Shown: positions 54,416 to 63,092 of the stretch, piece after piece | Layout of the letters: every line of letters starts with the position of its first letter | Position numbering within the stretch: position 1 is the stretch's first letter | NCBI RefSeq assembly: GCF_900113805.1 | Contig: NZ_FOQT01000001.1 | Location: 496,001-560,000 of the forward strand | Direction of reading: 5' to 3' | Length of the DNA: 64,000 nucleotides | From: Halpernia frigidisoli | GTDB taxonomy: Bacteria > Bacteroidota > Bacteroidia > Flavobacteriales > Weeksellaceae | The notes under the pieces: model-generated | What the model was told of the DNA's origin: nothing | Databases searched by the model: none | Seen by the model: the letters and a program-made list of their open reading frames with translations, nothing else | Position numbers and translations under genes: made by a program

Positions 54416-55390
54416 TTAATCCATCGTCAATAAAATCTTACCGATATGTTCGCTGCTTTCCATGAGTTTGTGGGCTTCGGCGGCTTCTGCGAGAGGAAAG
54501 ATTTTATAAATAATAGGTTTTATTTCTTTTGATACAAACAAGGGCAAGATATTTTTTGCGACGTCTTTTGCGATCTGGGTTTTTATGTCGTCGGTTTGGG
54601 GTTTTAAAAAACTTCCGGTTAAGATGAGATTTTTTGCCATTATCGTGCGCAGATTGATATTGACATCAGAACTTTTCATGCCGTTGATGTAAACTAATCT
54701 GCCTTTTTTATTGAGGATTTCGAGATTTTTCTGGGTGTAATCTCCGCCGACCATATCTAAAATGACATCTATTTTTTCGTCTTTCCACACGTCTTCGAAA
54801 TTGTCTCTTTTGTAATTGATTACGTGATCAACGCCTAAATTTTTAAGGAACTCCACTTTTTCCTCTGTTCCTGCGGTAGAGTAGGTTTCGCAACCCCACG
54901 CTTTTGCCATTTGCAGACCCATGGTTCCGATGCCGCTTGTGCCGCCGTGAATTAATAATTTTTCGCCCGGCTGAAGTTGTCCCAAATGAAAGACATCAAG
55001 CCAAACGGTGAAAACGGTTTCAGGAATTGCCGCGGCGTCGGTTAAACTGATGCCTTCGGGAACGGGAAGAACGTGCGAACTTTCTACGGCAACGAATTCC
55101 GCGTAACCGCCGCCGGGAATTAGAGCGCAGACTTTATCGCCGACTTTTTTATCTGTTACATTCTCGCCGAGTTCTGTTATTTCGCCGGAAACTTCTAAGC
55201 CAGGAATTAAAGTTTCAGGGGAATTTTTGCCGTAAGTATTGGTGTTTTGGCGCGTGATCACATCGCTGCGATTGACACCTGCGGCTTTTACTTTAATTAA
55301 AACCTGGTTTTTTTCCGGTTTTGGTTTTGGGGTTTCCTGTAATTGTAAAACTTCCGGTCCACCGGATTTTGTTATGTGGATTGCTTTCAT
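54416..55390 (-). CDS. Quinone oxidoreductase (zinc-free MDR family)
   Basis: A 324-aa NADPH-dependent reductase of the medium-chain dehydrogenase family. It starts MKAIHITKSGGPEVL, has the GroES-like catalytic domain and a Rossmann domain with GGTSGIGTMGLQMAK, and lacks the zinc-ligand cysteines, as expected for QOR types. Likely substrates are quinones or reactive carbonyls; the substrate is unknown. Its start overlaps the stop of the AbiTii gene by 4 bp, so the two may be translationally coupled. It is not known whether this is functional or chance. Confidence 0.86.
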   Translation of the reverse strand: MKAIHITKSGGPEVLQLQETPKPKPEKNQVLIKVKAAGVNRSDVITRQNTNTYGKNSPETLIPGLEVSGEITELGENVTDKKVGDKVCALIPGGGYAEFVAVESSHVLPVPEGISLTDAAAIPETVFTVWLDVFHLGQLQPGEKLLIHGGTSGIGTMGLQMAKAWGCETYSTAGTEEKVEFLKNLGVDHVINYKRDNFEDVWKDEKIDVILDMVGGDYTQKNLEILNKKGRLVYINGMKSSDVNINLRTIMAKNLILTGSFLKPQTDDIKTQIAKDVAKNILPLFVSKEIKPIIYKIFPLAEAAEAHKLMESSEHIGKILLTMD

Positions 55391-56352
55391 TGTCCTATTC
55401 CGTAATATGTTTTAATCATTGTTGAAAGTAGTTGTGCGGAAACTGCTGTGGAAATCTTCCCAATTCCTTGTAGAGATTTATCTAAAATTTTTAATATCCA
55501 TTGTCTGGAATTTTCACCGAGGTTATTATTTTCATCCAAATTTTCTTCAGACACTATTTCTCCTAATTCAATTACATCATTTTCTTCAATGCCATGATTT
55601 TTCAGTTGTTTTTTTAATGATTCTAGATCATTTTTTATAATTGAATTTGACATATTAATATTGTTGTCGTTTCCTGTGTTTAGTACATTTCCGTCGCCCG
55701 TACTCGTAATTGTTGTATTCATTATATTATTTATTATCTGATTATTTGATTCTATATTTTCTTTAAAACTACTAATCTCAATATTATGCCCAAATTTTTC
55801 TCCTATTTCCATAACGAAATCCAATAATTTTACTCTTATAGAACTTTGTATTTCTAAAAAAATATGAGCATTTGAAACAGTATGTGCACTTTGTATTAAA
55901 ACTTTTCTATTGTCAACCAATATTTGGTTAACTACTTTTTGAATAATTGAAAGCATTTCCATCGGAATAGGACGAAAAATTTCATTTTTACCATCTCCCT
56001 CTAACATTTCCTTTGCCATTTTTTCTATAGTCTGTATTCCGTCAAAAATTATCAAATCTCTAAGCCCTTTATTGAAAGGCTCTTCTAACATCGAAATAGG
56101 AACTTCCACATTTTGGTTATTCATATAACTCTGCACATTTGCAAATAACCTCTGAGATGATTTTCTATATTTTGGTATTTTATCAATACTTTCATAACCG
56201 TTTATTTCTTTATTAGTGAATTCGATTAAATCTGAATTTTTAATAAGTTTTCCAAAATAATTAAGTTTTATAAGAGGGCCTGTAAGAGACAAGTTTACAT
56301 TTATTAAATCTGAGATTGTTTCCTCTAAAATAAAATTTTTAGAAATATCCAT
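55387..56352 (-). CDS. AbiTii-domain protein with C-terminal helical tail
   Basis: A 321-aa protein. Residues 1-130 carry an AbiTii-like pattern (LIKLNYFGKLIKNSDLIEFTNKEINGYESIDKIPKYRKSSQRL) associated with abortive phage infection. A helical region follows (about 130-210), then STGDGNVLNTGDDNNINMSN, a short G-D-x-N repeat. The last stretch GIGKISTAVSAQLLSTMIKTYYGI is small-residue-rich and amphipathic, as seen in AbiTii tails that may insert in membranes. The neighbour at 56463 is a second AbiTii gene on the same strand. Role in phage defence is an inference from the family. Confidence 0.75.
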   Translation of the reverse strand: MDISKNFILEETISDLINVNLSLTGPLIKLNYFGKLIKNSDLIEFTNKEINGYESIDKIPKYRKSSQRLFANVQSYMNNQNVEVPISMLEEPFNKGLRDLIIFDGIQTIEKMAKEMLEGDGKNEIFRPIPMEMLSIIQKVVNQILVDNRKVLIQSAHTVSNAHIFLEIQSSIRVKLLDFVMEIGEKFGHNIEISSFKENIESNNQIINNIMNTTITSTGDGNVLNTGNDNNINMSNSIIKNDLESLKKQLKNHGIEENDVIELGEIVSEENLDENNNLGENSRQWILKILDKSLQGIGKISTAVSAQLLSTMIKTYYGIGQ

Positions 56353-56462
56353 AATTTTTTTATTTGTATTTTTTAGAATTGAAATTTTAACGTGGGAAAA
56401 ATTCTTTTTACAAATATATTCTAATTGCAGAATTTTGTTTAAAAAATAAAAATAATTTTGAT

Positions 56463-57146
56463 TTATTCTTGTTTATAGTCGAAAGAATTATCATCACCCG
56501 TATTTAAAATATTTGCATCTCCATTATTATTTATTATAGTTTTATTGATAATTTTTGAAATCTCTTTCTCTTTATTTCGTAATTCTTTTATTTCAGTTAT
56601 ATTGCCATATTCTTCATCGATTTTCAGCATAAAATCTAGTAATTTATTTCTTACATTTGAAAGAATACCTTCAATGGTTGCTTTTGAAATGACTTTGTTC
56701 ACATTTTGAACAGAAAGAAAAGGATTGCCTATCTTAATCCAATTATTTTCTATTAAACCAACTATTTCTGCGCGTATTGGTGAATTGAAAGTTGAATTTT
56801 TATCGTTATTTGAAAACATATTTTCTAATTCAGTTACACTATTGCTAAAATCTGTACTTCGTAAACTCTTATTCCATTCTTCATCAAGACCAGCAGTAGG
56901 AATTTGAGAATTTGTATATCGCATGTTTCCATTTGTAAAATTACCGATTAACAAATTTGGAATTGCCAGTCGGTATTCAGGCAATTCATCAACTGAATTA
57001 TAACCTGTAAGTTCTGAATCCGCCCAATTTAGTAATTCCTTGTTCTGTATTCTACTAGCCAAAACTTTAGTTTTAAGTAATGCAGAACTTAACGTTTTAT
57101 TTTGTGGATCTATTAATTCATTAATTATTTGACTGACTAATTCCAT
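56463..57146 (-). CDS. AbiTii-domain protein (shorter paralogue)
   Basis: A 227-aa protein that matches the AbiTii pattern more closely than its neighbour: NELIDPQNKTLSSALLKTKVLASRIQNKELLNWADSELTGYNSVDELPEYRLAIPNLLIGNFTNGNMRYTNSQIPTAGLD is its N-terminal region (residue positions 10-90). The C-terminal part is helical and ends NNNGDANILNTGDDNSFDY, the same G-D-x-N repeat as in the other AbiTii protein, but without the hydrophobic tail. The two genes are 110 bp apart, in the same direction. They may form a two-component system, one a sensor and the other an effector; this is not established. Confidence 0.78.
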   Translation of the reverse strand: MELVSQIINELIDPQNKTLSSALLKTKVLASRIQNKELLNWADSELTGYNSVDELPEYRLAIPNLLIGNFTNGNMRYTNSQIPTAGLDEEWNKSLRSTDFSNSVTELENMFSNNDKNSTFNSPIRAEIVGLIENNWIKIGNPFLSVQNVNKVISKATIEGILSNVRNKLLDFMLKIDEEYGNITEIKELRNKEKEISKIINKTIINNNGDANILNTGDDNSFDYKQE

Positions 57147-57260
57147 TTATGAAAATCTATTTTGTTAATTATTGTATTCAAATATATCACAAATTAAAAT
57201 ATGGGTTTAAATTAAATTTTTCATTTTAAAACCTCCAAAAGAAAAAATCCCCTTCAACCT

Positions 57261-57340
57261 AGCCCCGATTGCAATGAAAATCCTTTTTTATAAATCTGCG
57301 AGAGCAGTTTTATAAAAAAGATTGTAATGGAAAGCGGGTA
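57261..57340 (+). repeat. Dispersed structured repeat, copy 3
   Basis: AGCCCCGATTGCAATGAAAATCC, a T-rich/A-rich hairpin with CTGC.GAGAGCAG at the tip, then AAAAAGATTGTAATGGAAAGCGGG. It has the same layout as the copies at 1978 and 24471. It lies upstream of mnmE. Confidence 0.6.
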
Positions 57341-57394
57341 CAGTTTTCGGAAAAAGCAAAACCGTGTTGCTCCTGAATTTCTTTATTATTTCCG

Positions 57395-57402
57395 TAATTT
57401 TG
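57395..57402 (+). promoter_or_regulatory. -7 box of mnmE, near-leaderless start
   Basis: TAATTTTG matches TAnnTTTG and ends 4 bp before the ATG at 57407. The -33 element is unclear. Confidence 0.45.
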
Positions 57403-57406
57403 CGGT

Positions 57407-58879
57407 ATGAACGGCAATTTAAATCAAGATACCATCTGTGCATTGGCGACGGCAAACGGAATAGGGGCGTTGGGAATTATCCGGCTTTCCGGGAATGAGG
57501 CGGTGGAAATTGCGCAAAAATGTTTTAAAGGAAGTGATCTGCGGACGGCGAAATCGCACTCGGTGCATTATGGATTTGTGGTGGAAAAAGACATAAATGA
57601 TGAAAGATTGTTGATAAATGATAATGCCAAAATCGATCATCAATCTTCAACCATAAATGATGAATTAATCGACGAAGTGATGGTTTCTGTGTTTCTGGCG
57701 CCGAAGACTTTTACGACTGAAGATGTGGTGGAAATTTCTTTCCACGGTTCGCCTCATATTGCGAAAAAAATACTGGAAGTTTTAGTGAAAAATGGCGCGA
57801 GACTCGCCAAAGCCGGTGAGTTTACGATGCGCGCTTTTATGAATGGTAGAATAGATCTCGCACAGGCGGAATCCATCGCCGACCTGATCGCATCTGAAAA
57901 TGAGGCGGCGAGAAAAGTGGCTTTGAACCAATTGAAAGGCGGGATTTCTAAAGAAATATCTTTGTTGCGCGGCGAACTTTTAAATTTTACTTCTTTTCTG
58001 GAACTGGAATTGGATTTCGGGGAAGAAGATGTGGAATTTGCGGACCGAACTGCGCTGAATAATTTGCTGGATAAAATTGAGCGGAAATTGAAATCTTTGA
58101 TTGAAAGTTTCCAATATGGAAATGCGGTGAAAAATGGGGTAGAAGTAGCCATTATCGGGAAACCAAACGCCGGGAAATCGACGCTGTTAAATGCTTTGCT
58201 GAAAGAGGAACGTGCGATCGTAAGTGCGATTGCGGGAACGACGCGCGACACGATTGAGGAAGTTTTGCACATTAAAGGCAATGCGTTCCGGTTTATTGAT
58301 ACGGCTGGTTTGCGGGAAACGACGGATGAAATTGAGAAAATTGGCGTGCAAAAAGCGAAAGAGAAAATTGCCTCGGCAAAAATCCTGCTTTATCTTTATG
58401 ACGAGTTTGATTCTTCGGCGGAAGAAGTGATCAGTTTTATCAAAGAGTTTCAGCGTAAAGATCTGAAGATCATTTTGCTTCATAATAAAATTGACCTTAA
58501 TGGCGGTTATTTTGAAAATGAACTGGACACGAAAATAAAATCTGAATTATTCCCGGATATTACGAATACGATTATTGGTATTTCCGCGAAAGATGTGGAA
58601 AGCGTAGAAGTTTTAAAAACGGAATTGTCGCTTTACATTGAAGATTTGAAAGATACAGAAAGCAATGTGATCGTTTCTAACCAAAGGCATTATGAGGCGT
58701 TGAAAAGTTCTTTGTTGGCTGTTGATGCGGTAAAAGAAGCCATAAAATCTAAAATTCCAACAGAACTTTTAGCATTTGAATTAAGAAATGTTTTGGAAAA
58801 TCTGGGCGAGATTTCCGGGGAATTTACGAATGATGAAGTTTTGGGGAATATATTTTCAAAATTCTGCATCGGTAAATAG
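57407..58879 (+). CDS. mnmE: tRNA modification GTPase MnmE
   Basis: With MnmG it makes the 5-carboxymethylaminomethyl group on U34 of certain tRNAs. The 490-aa protein has the N-terminal tetrahydrofolate-binding domain (IGALGIIRLSGNEAVEIA), a helical domain, and a G domain with GKPNAGKST near residue 252, DTAG and HNKIDL. It ends with the catalytic CIGK. A loop of about 25 residues (EKDINDERLLINDNAKIDHQSSTIND as positions 60-85) is an insert rich in D, N and I compared with most MnmE proteins. The insert is a likely species-specific loop. Confidence 0.95.
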   Translation: MNGNLNQDTICALATANGIGALGIIRLSGNEAVEIAQKCFKGSDLRTAKSHSVHYGFVVEKDINDERLLINDNAKIDHQSSTINDELIDEVMVSVFLAPKTFTTEDVVEISFHGSPHIAKKILEVLVKNGARLAKAGEFTMRAFMNGRIDLAQAESIADLIASENEAARKVALNQLKGGISKEISLLRGELLNFTSFLELELDFGEEDVEFADRTALNNLLDKIERKLKSLIESFQYGNAVKNGVEVAIIGKPNAGKSTLLNALLKEERAIVSAIAGTTRDTIEEVLHIKGNAFRFIDTAGLRETTDEIEKIGVQKAKEKIASAKILLYLYDEFDSSAEEVISFIKEFQRKDLKIILLHNKIDLNGGYFENELDTKIKSELFPDITNTIIGISAKDVESVEVLKTELSLYIEDLKDTESNVIVSNQRHYEALKSSLLAVDAVKEAIKSKIPTELLAFELRNVLENLGEISGEFTNDEVLGNIFSKFCIGK

Positions 58880-58999
58880 TTTAAATATTATTTCTACCTT
58901 CACTACTTATGATCTTACCATATTTTAACCTAAAAAAGTTGTACCAAAACATTTCAACAGGTAAGATTTATCAGAGGAAGGATTTATTTTAAAAAAAAA

Positions 59000-59026
59000 C
59001 AAACTCTTCCAAATTGAAAGAGTTTG
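59000..59026. terminator. Hairpin terminator
   Basis: CAAACTCTT / AAAGAGTTTG with A-run on the left and T's on the minus strand. It lies past the stops of both flanking, convergent genes (mnmE and the DUF2383 gene). Confidence 0.75.
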
Positions 59027-59168
59027 TAAATGAAATATTTAATTATACTATTTGAGAATAACCTAAAAGCAATAAAAAATTTAACTTAATAAGTTGTTTT
59101 CTTATTTGGGTTATTAAAATATTAATTTTGATACTAATAAATTCGTCTCAGTTGTAGTTTTTTTAAAA

Positions 59169-59621
59169 TTAACCAGCATTATCTTCTAAACTGCTGAATT
59201 TCGCATAAGAGCTTCGTAACTTCTCCAACTGATCCTGAACAAGTTCTCTGCTTTTTGAACATAATTCACCACTGCTTAGCGCATCTTCATAGGCTTTAAT
59301 AGCAGCATTTTCTCCAAACGTAACATTTTCAAGAGTTGATTCATCTTTATTTACAGAAAATGCATCTTTAACTGCTATCCAGGTGCGGTGTAAACCGCCT
59401 GCGATAGTTGTAGAATTTTCAGGTTCGCCGCCTTTTTCTGTGATCAGAGCGGATAAGTCTGATCTCATTCTCGTCGCTTGATCAACCATCATTTCATAGT
59501 CACTATTTAGTCCTGTAAAAGATTCAATTGCTTTTTTATCCACAGCTTGAAAACCATGTAATCGATCATTGGTAATTTGTAAAAGCTCATTTAGTGCTTC
59601 AATTGTCTTTGAATTTTCCAT
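59169..59621 (-). CDS. PA2169-like four-helix-bundle protein (DUF2383)
   Basis: A 150-aa helical protein matching the PA2169/DUF2383 family: KTIEALNELLQITNDRLHGFQ at the N terminus, ALITEKGGEPENSTTIAGGLHRTWIAVKDAF in the middle and RELVQDQLEKLRSSYAKFSSL at the end. These ferritin-like bundles are usually induced under stress, with no fixed function. It is divergent from the DUF892/catalase genes across 647 bp. Confidence 0.87.
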   Translation of the reverse strand: MENSKTIEALNELLQITNDRLHGFQAVDKKAIESFTGLNSDYEMMVDQATRMRSDLSALITEKGGEPENSTTIAGGLHRTWIAVKDAFSVNKDESTLENVTFGENAAIKAYEDALSSGELCSKSRELVQDQLEKLRSSYAKFSSLEDNAG

Positions 59622-60268
59622 AATAAAATATTTGAATTTGTTTGAAATATGGTTTACAATTAAAATACCGATAATTTATTTTTTAATCATTTTAATTTTT
59701 ACAGTTATTTTTTATTTCTATTGAACAAAAACTGAAATTGACTCTGAATTTGAAGTGTAATCTTGTTAAATATTCTTCTTAAATCCCAAAAATTATTTGC
59801 AGTAAAAAAATATCCTATTTGTAAATTATAATTGTTCTAAAAGGTAATTCACAATTTTGATGGTCATATTCTGATTGAATCGATTTCAAAAATAAGTCAT
59901 AATACTCTTATCCATTTTATAAAAGATGCAAATGCTTTTTTCTTTTTTAAAACACAAAAGACTGTCTTAGAAGTTCATAAATTTGATAATATTTAAATAT
60001 TAGGAATACATTTTAAAACTAGTCAATGGTAAGTTTAAAGTGGTAATACTTAAACAATAAAAGTTGAAAGCTTTTAAACTAATAGCTTTTATTATTCATT
60101 TCAGGCTGCATCAGTTATTTTAAATCTATTCTTTTTTACAGTTGATTTCAATGACATATAAAAAGAATTTTGATTGACGGTGAATAATAAAATTTTGAAT
60201 TGAAACAAATTAAAAATTACAGTTAGGGCATAATAAAATATATATAAATCACAAACAAATATTTAAAA
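59622..60268. other. Divergent spacer of stress genes, no gene seen
   Basis: 647 bp, AT-rich, with no ORF that looks coding. A TAAATTTG at 59978-59985 is the only strong -7-like box, without a clear -33 box. Regulation of the flanking stress genes may lie here but could not be located. Confidence 0.4.
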
Positions 60269-60838
60269 ATGAAAACAAATCAGAAAAAAGAAGAAAGTAA
60301 AACTGAAAAATCAGATGTTGCAGGAAATTTGCGCAAATTTTTCGTAGATGCACTTAAAGATATTTACTGGGCGGAAAATGCTTTAGTAAAAGCACTGCCG
60401 AAAATGTTTGACAATGCAACAGATCAAAAATTGAAATCTGCAATTAAAGATCATTTAGACCAAACCAAATCACATGTTGAGAGATTAGATCAGGTTTTTG
60501 CTTCGATGGATCTTAAAGCAGAAGGCAAAAAGTGCAAGGCGATGGAAGGTCTGATCAGTGAAGGTGAAGAAATTCTTGAAGAAACGGAAATTGGAGCTGT
60601 GCGTGACGCAGGAATTATAGCAGCTTCTCAAAAAATCGAACACTATGAAATTGCCACTTATGGAACTTTGGCTGCGTATGCTAAAACTTTAAATGAAAAA
60701 ACAGCATTGGATCTTTTGCTCAGAACACTTGGTGAGGAAAAGAAAGCGGATGCACTATTAAGCACAATAGCGGATACAAATCTAAATGCGCAGGCTGCTT
60801 CAGAAAATTTCAGATCAGATGATTTGACCGCAGTTTAA
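60269..60838 (+). CDS. Ferritin-like DUF892 (YciE-type) protein
   Basis: A 189-aa protein of the YciE/DUF892 ferritin-like family. FFVDALKDIYWAENALVKALPKMF and AIKDHLDQTKSHVERLDQVF contain the E and H residues of the potential diiron site, and IIAASQKIEHYEIATYGTL supplies a second set. Members are stress-induced in many bacteria. The gene is 20 bp upstream of the catalase gene on the same strand, so co-expression is likely. A role in metal or peroxide handling is an inference. Confidence 0.9.
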   Translation: MKTNQKKEESKTEKSDVAGNLRKFFVDALKDIYWAENALVKALPKMFDNATDQKLKSAIKDHLDQTKSHVERLDQVFASMDLKAEGKKCKAMEGLISEGEEILEETEIGAVRDAGIIAASQKIEHYEIATYGTLAAYAKTLNEKTALDLLLRTLGEEKKADALLSTIADTNLNAQAASENFRSDDLTAV

Positions 60839-60857
60839 TTAATATTAAAATTAGGAA

Positions 60858-62996
60858 ATGAAAATAGACGAAAAAGGACCATTTGAAGATGGTGCGAATC
60901 CCAAGAAAGAACAGTTAGGAAAATTCACGACGGATAATAATGGTGAATATCTTACAACAGATCAGGGTTTAAAAATTAACGACGATCAAAATTCTCTAAA
61001 ATCTGGAGAAAGAGGAGCGACGTTATTGGAAGATTTTATACTCCGTGAGAAAATTACACATTTTGACCACGAAAGAATCCCGGAAAGAATTGTTCACGCG
61101 AGAGGATCCGGAGCACATGGTGTGTTTGAACTTTATAAACCAATGGCCAAATACACGAAGGCCAAATTTCTGAATGAAACTTCCATCAAAACACCTGTTT
61201 TTGCCAGATTTTCAACCGTGGCAGGAAGCAAAGGTTCGACCGATGTTGCCCGCGATACAAGAGGATTTGCCGTTAAATTTTATACTCAAGAAGGCAATTA
61301 TGATCTTGTAGGTAATAATATGCCGGTTTTTTTCATTCAGGATGCTATTAAATTTCCGGATTTAATTCATGCCGTGAAACCGGAACCAGACAGAGAATTC
61401 CCACAGGCTGCATCTGCACACGATACATTTTGGGATTTTATTTCCTTAATGCCGGAGTCTATGCACCATATTTTTTGGACTATGAGTGATCGCGCACTGC
61501 CGCGAAGCTTAAGAATGATGGAAGGTTTTGGAATACACACATTTAGATTTATAAATGACGAAGGTAAATCACACTTTGTAAAATTCCATTGGAAACCTCT
61601 ACAAGGCGTGATGGGATTAGCGTGGGATGAAGCGCAGAGAATATCAGGAAAAGACAGCGATTTTCATAGAAAAGATCTTTGGGAAGCTATTGACAGCGGT
61701 CATTTTCCGGAATGGGAATTGGGTGTTCAGATTGTTCCACAAGAAGATGAACATAAATTTCCATTCGATCTTCTTGATCCAACTAAATTAATTCCGGAAG
61801 AAATGGTTCCTGTAGAAATTATCGGAAAAATGACTTTAAATAGAAATCCTGATAATTTCTTTGCGGAAACAGAGCAGGTTGCTTTTCATCCCGGACATCT
61901 AGTGCCGGGAATTGATTTTAGTAATGATCCGCTTTTGCAAGGAAGATTATTTTCCTACACAGATACACAAATATCAAGATTAGGCGGACCAAATTTTCAT
62001 GAGATTCCTATCAACAAATCCATTCCTGATGTTACGAATAATCAGCGGCAAGGAATTCACAGAACACAGATAAATACAGGAAGGGTTTCTTACCATCCAA
62101 ACTCTTTAGGCGGCGGTTGTCCTTTTCAGGCAGGTCAGGCTGAAGGTGGATTTAATTCTTACGAGGAAAGAATTGACTCTGTAAAGATCAGAAAAAGAAG
62201 CAAAAGTTTTTTCGATCATTTCAGTCAGCCAGAACTTTTTTACAACAGTTTATCAAAACACGAAAAACGACATCTTCAAAATGCATTTTCATTTGAACTG
62301 GGCAAAGTCAAAACAGTACCAATTCGTCAAAGGGTAGTAAATATGCTTTTAGAAATTGATGAAAGTCTAGCGAAAATCGTTGGTGATAATTTAGGCTTAA
62401 TTGCAAGTCGATTACCGCAGCCAATCACAGGAAGTATTCCTGCAGACGCCAAATTGGAAGACTATCATTCTTTTAAAGGAGATTTAGATCTAAAAGAAGC
62501 ACCGTCACTTAGTATGTCGGATAAACTTCAAAAAGATATTAAAGCAAGAAAAATTGCATTTTTAGTAGCTGATGGAGTTGATGATAAAGCCTTTACAGAA
62601 GTTAAAAAACATATTTGTGAACTTGATGCTACTGTTATTATAATAGCAGAAAAACAGGGATTTATAACTACCAAAGCTGGCGATCAATTTCCAATAGATG
62701 AGAGTTTATTGACGGCAGCTTCAGTTGTTTTTGATGCAGTTTATATTCCGGGTGGAGAAGGTGTTAAAAATTTATGCTCAAATGCTGATGCCGTACATTT
62801 TGTAGCTGAAGCATTTAAACACTGTAAACCAATCTCCGCAGATGGTAGTGGAATTGAACTGTTGCAAAAATCATTGAATGAAGAAGCAATTAAGGGTGAA
62901 GGTATATGTACTTCAGGGAAATTGGAAGATTTTATCGAAGATATCAAACAACATCGTTTTTGGTCAAGAGAAGAAACTCCTGATGTTCCGGCTTAA
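60858..62996 (+). CDS. katE: Large-subunit catalase (HPII/KatE type) with C-terminal DJ-1-like domain
   Basis: Breaks down hydrogen peroxide. The 712-aa protein has the haem-site residues of clade 2 catalases: distal His80 (RIVHARGSG), Asn153 (LVGNNMPVFF) and proximal Tyr367 (RLFSYTDTQ). The C-terminal part (about 560-700) is a DJ-1/PfpI-like domain whose nucleophile position reads SADGSG, with no Cys, so it is non-catalytic as in E. coli HPII. It follows the DUF892 gene by 20 bp. A terminator lies just past its stop. Confidence 0.96.
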   Translation: MKIDEKGPFEDGANPKKEQLGKFTTDNNGEYLTTDQGLKINDDQNSLKSGERGATLLEDFILREKITHFDHERIPERIVHARGSGAHGVFELYKPMAKYTKAKFLNETSIKTPVFARFSTVAGSKGSTDVARDTRGFAVKFYTQEGNYDLVGNNMPVFFIQDAIKFPDLIHAVKPEPDREFPQAASAHDTFWDFISLMPESMHHIFWTMSDRALPRSLRMMEGFGIHTFRFINDEGKSHFVKFHWKPLQGVMGLAWDEAQRISGKDSDFHRKDLWEAIDSGHFPEWELGVQIVPQEDEHKFPFDLLDPTKLIPEEMVPVEIIGKMTLNRNPDNFFAETEQVAFHPGHLVPGIDFSNDPLLQGRLFSYTDTQISRLGGPNFHEIPINKSIPDVTNNQRQGIHRTQINTGRVSYHPNSLGGGCPFQAGQAEGGFNSYEERIDSVKIRKRSKSFFDHFSQPELFYNSLSKHEKRHLQNAFSFELGKVKTVPIRQRVVNMLLEIDESLAKIVGDNLGLIASRLPQPITGSIPADAKLEDYHSFKGDLDLKEAPSLSMSDKLQKDIKARKIAFLVADGVDDKAFTEVKKHICELDATVIIIAEKQGFITTKAGDQFPIDESLLTAASVVFDAVYIPGGEGVKNLCSNADAVHFVAEAFKHCKPISADGSGIELLQKSLNEEAIKGEGICTSGKLEDFIEDIKQHRFWSREETPDVPA

Positions 62997-63022
62997 ATTT
63001 TAGGTAGAGAATAATTGATTAA

Positions 63023-63060
63023 AAATAAACTCCTTCATAATTTGAAGGAGTTTATTTTTT
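63023..63060. terminator. Bidirectional terminator after katE
   Basis: Arms AAATAAACTCCTTC / GAAGGAGTTTATTT between convergent genes. Confidence 0.8.
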
Positions 63061-63092
63061 ATCTTTAAATTACGAAAATTAACATTTTAAAA

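Noticed and set aside
60858-62996. Catalase C-terminal domain as an active glutamine amidotransferase or protease
   Set aside because: The nucleophile Cys is missing (SADGSG), as in other large catalases.
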